Below, piece by piece: positions 54,148 through 57,950 of a stretch of DNA of 57,950 nucleotides (position 1 is the stretch's first letter; each line of letters begins with the position of its first letter). The translations under genes were made by a program, and so were the position numbers. A model generated the notes under the pieces. That model was not told where the DNA came from, made no database searches, and worked only from the letters and a program-made list of their open reading frames with translations. Where the stretch lies: positions 1 through 57,950 of the IMG/VR virus record IMGVR_UViG_3300005471_000004. The stretch is one strand, 5' to 3'. Origin of the DNA: a virus.

Positions 54148-54161
54148 GCGAGGAGGTAGAA

Positions 54162-55145
54162 ATGCCCGGATGGGACGGAAGCGGGAGCCTCTTCGCTCTC
54201 GGCATGCGACTGACCAAGCTGGACTCCACCGGCGCCCCGCTGGTCGGTACCACGACCTGCTACACGACCGAGGCGCTGACCACGGTCGGCCTCGGCCTGA
54301 CCTACGAGGACGGCGCGCAGATCACCCAGCGCAACGGCGCCGGGAACCTGTGCATGTCGTACAAGGCGCCCGACACACTCACCAACGGCGTGGTCGACGC
54401 GCTCACGGTGTGCCAGCCGGATCCGAACGTGTTCCAGTTCGCGATCGGCGGTGACACGATCAACCGTGCCGCCGTCGGCGAGGTGCAGACCGTGACGATC
54501 ACCGGCACCCCGACCGGCGGCACGTTCACGCTGACCTACAACGGCCAGACCACGGCAGGCATCGCGTACAACGCGGCCGCCGCCGCCGTGCAGTCGGCCC
54601 TGGAGGCGCTGAGCAACCTGGCGCCGGGCGACGTGACCGTTGGCGGCGGCCCCGGTCCCGGCACGCCGTGGACGGTCGCGTTCGCCTCCAGCCTGGGCAA
54701 CGTGACGCAGATGACCGCGTCCGGCACCGGCCTGACCGGCGGTGTCACCCCGGCGGTCGCCGTCACCACGACCACACCCGGGGTGTCCGCTCTGGCGCTC
54801 GGCTTCAAGGCGCCCGAGCTGGGAATCACGCCGAACCCGTACGGCATCGGGCTGGAGTTCTGGACCCGGGACATCCTCGATGGCGCGTCGAACCCGGATC
54901 TGCCCTACATCCACTGGACGGTTCCCCGCGCGACGCTGCGTCTCGCGGACAACTTCGTACTGAACGCGGAGAACGCGCTCCAGCCGGTCTTCCAGGGGAC
55001 GAGCGCGCAGAACTCGAACTGGGGGGCTGGCCCCGAGGACGACTGGCCCGTGAGCGTCGCTGGTGCGGCTGACCGCGTGTGGCAGTTCGTCCGCGTGGCG
55101 AGCATCCCCGACCTGTCGCGCGGCTACGTCACGGTGGCCGCCTAA
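54162..55145 (+). CDS. Probable major tail protein or related structural protein with Ig-like insert
   Basis: A 327-residue protein with AGGAGG ahead of ATG 54162. The body starts with MPGWDGSGSLFALGMRLTKLDSTGAPLVG and is interrupted at residues 108-207 by a beta domain 79% identical (79 of 100 aligned residues by eye) to that of the previous protein. The body has a tail-tube-like beta pattern and GPEDDWPVSV near the end. As no other gene fits the major tail protein, this is the best candidate, though it lies earlier than usual. Confidence 0.5.
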   Translation: MPGWDGSGSLFALGMRLTKLDSTGAPLVGTTTCYTTEALTTVGLGLTYEDGAQITQRNGAGNLCMSYKAPDTLTNGVVDALTVCQPDPNVFQFAIGGDTINRAAVGEVQTVTITGTPTGGTFTLTYNGQTTAGIAYNAAAAAVQSALEALSNLAPGDVTVGGGPGPGTPWTVAFASSLGNVTQMTASGTGLTGGVTPAVAVTTTTPGVSALALGFKAPELGITPNPYGIGLEFWTRDILDGASNPDLPYIHWTVPRATLRLADNFVLNAENALQPVFQGTSAQNSNWGAGPEDDWPVSVAGAADRVWQFVRVASIPDLSRGYVTVAA

Positions 55146-55181
55146 GACCGCTGCGAGGGTCTCCCTCAAGGTGGATGGGTA

Positions 55182-55211
55182 GGAGGTCAGTCGGCGCCCC
55201 GGCTGGCCTCC
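55182..55211 (+). terminator. Hairpin before the 55234 gene
   Basis: GGAGGTCAGTCGG (55182-55194) pairs with 55199-55211 with two G-T pairs and a 4-base loop. It sits in an 88-base gap and may attenuate or process the message. Confidence 0.55.
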
Positions 55212-55233
55212 GCTCACAGAAAAGGATCTTCAC

Positions 55234-55566
55234 GTGGCACAGAGCAACGCGAGCAAGGCGGTTGCCCAGGACGCGATCGGCGCCGTGGCGACCTGGTTCA
55301 GTCTGCACACCGGAGACCCCGGCACCACCGGCGCCAACGAGGCGGCCGGAACCGGCGCGTCGCGCGGGCAGACCGTGTGGGCAGCGTCGAGCGGCGGCAC
55401 CAAGGTGGGCTCCCAGGCGACCGTCGGCGCGGCTGCGCAGTCCTACACCCACTGGGGCCTCTGGACCGCGCCGACCGGTGGCACGTTCCACATGGGTGGC
55501 GCGCTCCCGGCGCCAGAGGCCTACGGCGCGGCTGGCCAGTACCTGTTGACTCCGACCATGGTGTGA
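55234..55566 (+). CDS. Small structural protein of the capsid-connector region
   Basis: A 110-residue protein from GTG 55234 with AAAGGA upstream. WFSLHTGDPGTTGANEAAGTGASRG followed by YTHWGLWTAPTGGTFHMGGAL is a recurrent actinophage pattern found between capsid and connector genes. Function is unknown, probably structural. Confidence 0.65.
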   Translation: MAQSNASKAVAQDAIGAVATWFSLHTGDPGTTGANEAAGTGASRGQTVWAASSGGTKVGSQATVGAAAQSYTHWGLWTAPTGGTFHMGGALPAPEAYGAAGQYLLTPTMV

Positions 55567-55577
55567 GGTGACCGGAC

Positions 55578-57161
55578 GTGACCGACTACAGCCTGTCGGG
55601 AGCGTTCGGCGCCGGGCCTGGTGCATCGGCGTCGGACCCCGGCAATCAGTACACCCTCGGCCTGTCGTGGCACACCACGGCGGGCGCTCCCCTCTGGCTC
55701 AAGGGCTACGAGTTCTGGCGGGCTGACGGCGCCGTCACGGGGCCGGTGAGCGCGGAGACGTGGGACCAGGCCGGGGTCGCCGTTCCTGGCAGCGTGGCGA
55801 CGTACACGCTGTCTGGCACAGGCGTCTACCAAACCGTTCTTCTGTCCACCCCTGTGCCCATCTCTGTAGGCGTGCTGGCCTCGTACCGCACCGGCCACCA
55901 CCTCCCGAACGGCGCCTACGCGTTCACCTCGAACTACTGGTCGAGCGGTGCCGGATCCGCTGGCATCACCGCCGGTCGCCTCGTGGCGCCGAGCCAGGCA
56001 CTCGCCCCCGACGGTGAGCAGGGCGTCCTGATCGGCGGCACCTCGCGCTCGTTCCCCGCGAATGGCTCTGGTGCCGCCGCGAACTTCTGGATCACGCCGA
56101 TCCTCACCGACGTGGACCCGACCGAGGTCGCGAGCGGCTCGGTGGATCTTCCCGTGCCCGTCGGCATGTCCGTGACCGGTGGCAAGGTCGCCTCCGGTGC
56201 CGTATCCGCACCCGTTCCCGTCGCTGGCTCACTGGCAGGGACGAAGGTCGGAGCAGGCGCGGCGAATGTCCCTGTCCCGGTGGGTGCGAGCGTCGCGGGC
56301 TCCCACCAAGGACAAGGCGCCGTCGTGGCATCCACCAGCATCAGCATGAACGTGTCGGGGCAGAACCCCGCGTCGTCGCCGTTCAGCGCCGTCCTGTGCG
56401 CAGCTTGGGCGACGGAGGCCGACATCCCTGAGGCCATTCGCGCCGAGCTGGCCCTCACTGGCTCGCAGTGGGCGCACGTGCTCATGATCTCCTCGGAGAT
56501 CCTCTGGATGCTGTCGGGCCGACGCTGGTACGGAGTGGGCTGCCTGGAGGAGGCCTACCTGCGCTCGACGCCACCACGGCCAGGTACCGGCTCATGGCCG
56601 TACCACGAGTCGTGGGGAGACTGCGGATGCTGGCTCCAGGCGCAGTGGATCAACGGCTACCCGATCGCGGCCTACCTCGGGGTGTGGAACCACGTGGAGG
56701 GCGTGTACGCGGTGAAGCTGCCGCGTGACACCGTCATCGAGGTCACCTCTGTGACGATCAACGGCGACCCGTTCACGAGTTACGGCCTGACCCGGTCAGG
56801 CTGGTTGGAGCGCCTCGACGGGAAGAGCTGGGATCTGTGTTCCGGCACGACGGTGGTCAGCTACCGGCACGGCGAGCCGCCGCCACTGGGAGGCGTGCAG
56901 GCAGCGGTGACGCTGGGTATTGAGCTGGCCCGCGACTTCTACGGGATCGGCAAGTGCAGGTTGCCCAAGAGGCTGACGAGCGTGACCCGGCAGGGCGTGA
57001 CCGTCGACATCGCGGACAGCCTCGACATCCTGAAGGAGGGCGGCACCGGCCTGACGTCGGTGGATTTGTGGCTGCGCGCGGTCAACCCTGATGCCCGCCC
57101 CCAAAGGGCGGGGGTATGGTCGCCTGACGTACCTCGACTGATGCCCAGGAGGCCTCTGTGA
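55578..57161 (+). CDS. DUF4082-like domain fused to a head-tail adaptor domain
   Basis: A 527-residue protein from GTG 55578. The N-terminal 150 residues match the DUF4082 pattern (YTLGLSWHTTAGAPLWLKGYEFWRADGAV...ETWDQAGVAVPG...YQTVLLSTPVPISVGVLASYRTGHH). A linker of Gly/Val/Ser repeats with repeated VPVPVG-type units follows (about 180-260). The C-terminal part (from about 270) has EAIRAELALTGSQWAHVLMISSEILWMLSGRRWYG, the head-tail connector (adaptor) pattern. A surface-exposed, carbohydrate-binding-like domain joined to a connector is unusual. Confidence 0.7.
   Translation: MTDYSLSGAFGAGPGASASDPGNQYTLGLSWHTTAGAPLWLKGYEFWRADGAVTGPVSAETWDQAGVAVPGSVATYTLSGTGVYQTVLLSTPVPISVGVLASYRTGHHLPNGAYAFTSNYWSSGAGSAGITAGRLVAPSQALAPDGEQGVLIGGTSRSFPANGSGAAANFWITPILTDVDPTEVASGSVDLPVPVGMSVTGGKVASGAVSAPVPVAGSLAGTKVGAGAANVPVPVGASVAGSHQGQGAVVASTSISMNVSGQNPASSPFSAVLCAAWATEADIPEAIRAELALTGSQWAHVLMISSEILWMLSGRRWYGVGCLEEAYLRSTPPRPGTGSWPYHESWGDCGCWLQAQWINGYPIAAYLGVWNHVEGVYAVKLPRDTVIEVTSVTINGDPFTSYGLTRSGWLERLDGKSWDLCSGTTVVSYRHGEPPPLGGVQAAVTLGIELARDFYGIGKCRLPKRLTSVTRQGVTVDIADSLDILKEGGTGLTSVDLWLRAVNPDARPQRAGVWSPDVPRLMPRRPL
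57094..57112 (+). other. Hairpin with a -10-like box in the 3' end of the adaptor gene
   Basis: CCCGCCC (57094-57100) pairs with GGGCGGG (57106-57112) and is followed by TATGGT (57115-57120). It resembles the spacer and -10 part of the composite promoters, but no -35 box is visible. Confidence 0.35.
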
Positions 57162-57793
57162 CCGCGACCCATATCGACCCGTTCGCCCCCGGCGACTCCC
57201 CGCAGCACCCGGCCAACTGGGTTGACGAGGGCAGTCAGCGAGTCGCCGACGCGCTGGCCAACCTCTACCAGTGGCGCCGTGACCACTTCGCGATGGCCGT
57301 CGAGGCGGACGTCGACATCGACGCGGACGAGCTGGAGCGGCGCCACGTCCGGCACGCCGAATACCTCGAATTGTTCGGCTCCCCCGACGAGAAGAACCCC
57401 GGCGCCGAGTTCATCTCGCTGCCCGCCTTGCTGCGCCGCGCCGAATACACCGAGCTGGACGACGAAGAGATCGACGAGTGGAAGGAACTGTTCGAGCAGC
57501 ACGCCACCGACGACGAGCGCGACCCCGTGTGGGTCGAAGGCGCGTTGCCGGACCTGGCTGAGCTGCGCGCGCGTGCAGACGCCGAGGAGGCCAAGCAGGT
57601 CAAGCAGGCCGCAACCGAGCACGCCGCCGTCGAGGAGCTTCCCCCGGCGCCCAAGGGCAACGCCCTCAAAGAGGAGTGGGTGGAGTACGCGCTCGCCGTG
57701 TCCAAGGCGCGCGGCGGTGACCTGACCTTCGAGCAGGCCGACGCGCAGACCGTCGCGGAACTCAAGGCCGCGTACAAGCCGAAGACCGACTGA
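57158..57793 (+). CDS. Hypothetical connector-region protein
   Basis: A 211-residue acidic, helical protein from GTG 57158 with AGGAGG upstream. ADELERRHVRHAEYLELFGSPDEKNPGAEF and a Lys/Ala/Glu-rich tail suggest a helical bundle. It lies between the adaptor and the tail terminator-like gene. Head-closure or assembly role inferred from position. Confidence 0.6.
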   Translation: MTATHIDPFAPGDSPQHPANWVDEGSQRVADALANLYQWRRDHFAMAVEADVDIDADELERRHVRHAEYLELFGSPDEKNPGAEFISLPALLRRAEYTELDDEEIDEWKELFEQHATDDERDPVWVEGALPDLAELRARADAEEAKQVKQAATEHAAVEELPPAPKGNALKEEWVEYALAVSKARGGDLTFEQADAQTVAELKAAYKPKTD

Positions 57794-57950
57794 TGATCGG
57801 CAACCGCCTGAAGATCCTGGAGATCGGCCGCACCCTCCTGGAGGGCGTGGCCGATCACTGGGCTGCGCACACCGACCCCGACGTGGAGCCGCTGCCGGAC
57901 CGGCGACTGCTCCTCGGCGGTGATCCGGCGCTGGCTGCCTGGGACTGCGA
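57793..57950 (+). CDS. Tail terminator-like protein, 5' part (continues at base 1)
   Basis: ATG 57793 overlaps the preceding stop by one base (TGATG). The first 13 codons plus the repeated 120 bases encode the start of the protein whose remainder is at 1-502. The frame is unbroken across the junction: base 57831 corresponds to base 1. Confidence 0.75.
   Translation, partial: MIGNRLKILEIGRTLLEGVADHWAAHTDPDVEPLPDRRLLLGGDPALAAWDC
57831..57950. repeat. Terminal repeat of the assembly, right copy
   Basis: Identical to bases 1-120. See the left copy for interpretation. Confidence 0.9.

Overview
The window looks like one complete genome of a tailed actinobacterial phage (siphovirus type). The DNA is GC-rich, and GTG and TTG starts are common. 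Genes are packed with 1-bp and 4-bp stop/start overlaps (ATGA, GTGA, TGATG). The DUF1906-type lysin candidate, ERF annealing protein and HK97-like head genes fit phages of Streptomyces and related Actinobacteria; the host genus is inference. The last 120 bases (57831-57950) repeat the first 120 exactly, so the sequence is a circularised unit of about 57,830 bp cut inside a gene (57793 -> end -> 1-502). No integrase, excisionase or obvious lysogeny repressor was found.

Layout. (1) 42.5-57.8 kb and on through 1-11.6 kb, plus strand: structural and lysis genes. They run portal with a C-terminal MuF-like part (42509), capsid maturation protease polyprotein (45889), an inserted block of non-structural genes with their own promoters (48.3-51.0 kb), major capsid protein (51188), two structural proteins sharing a duplicated domain (52987, 54162), head-tail connector proteins (55578 onward), tail terminator and gp10-like proteins, the frameshifted tail assembly chaperone (955/1434), tape measure (1747), distal tail and minor tail proteins, a lysin candidate (6866), collagen-like and membrane proteins, and a holin-like protein (11320). 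(2) 11.7-20.5 kb, minus strand: early operons with SSB (15905), an HNH nuclease (17234), an ERF-family annealing protein with a long N-terminal extension (18588) and a DNA-binding candidate (20128). (3) 20.6-24.2 kb: an HNH protein, a helix-turn-helix replication protein and a DnaC-like helicase loader. The phage encodes no polymerase, primase or helicase, so it probably recruits host DnaB. (4) 24.3-26.4 kb: terminase small and large subunits, about 16 kb away from the portal. (5) 26.9-41.6 kb: more than 35 small genes, most of unknown function, plus a 1.1-kb gene-free stretch (27.8-28.9 kb) with a cluster of tRNA-like RNAs.

The strongest unusual signal is regulatory. At least 18 transcription units on both strands start with one composite element: a TTGACA box, a 17-18 bp spacer with palindromic CCCCA...TGGGG arms, a TACAGT/CATGAT-type -10 box, and then a conserved untranslated leader of the type GGAACRACCG-N2-AGGGAGAACC directly before the start codon. 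Four related promoters lack the leader. Several copies carry a second, longer inverted repeat with a different sequence at each copy but preserved pairing. The element resembles in concept the start-associated sequences of cluster K mycobacteriophages, but the sequence differs. It appears to turn each small gene or gene group into an independently started unit, including units inserted inside the head operon.

Other notable points are the abnormal anticodon arms of the tRNA-like RNAs, a cysteine-rich zinc-binding-like extension on the large terminase, a 2H-phosphoesterase-like domain inside the capsid protease, and a start-associated sequence that has become coding in frame (31397/31517).
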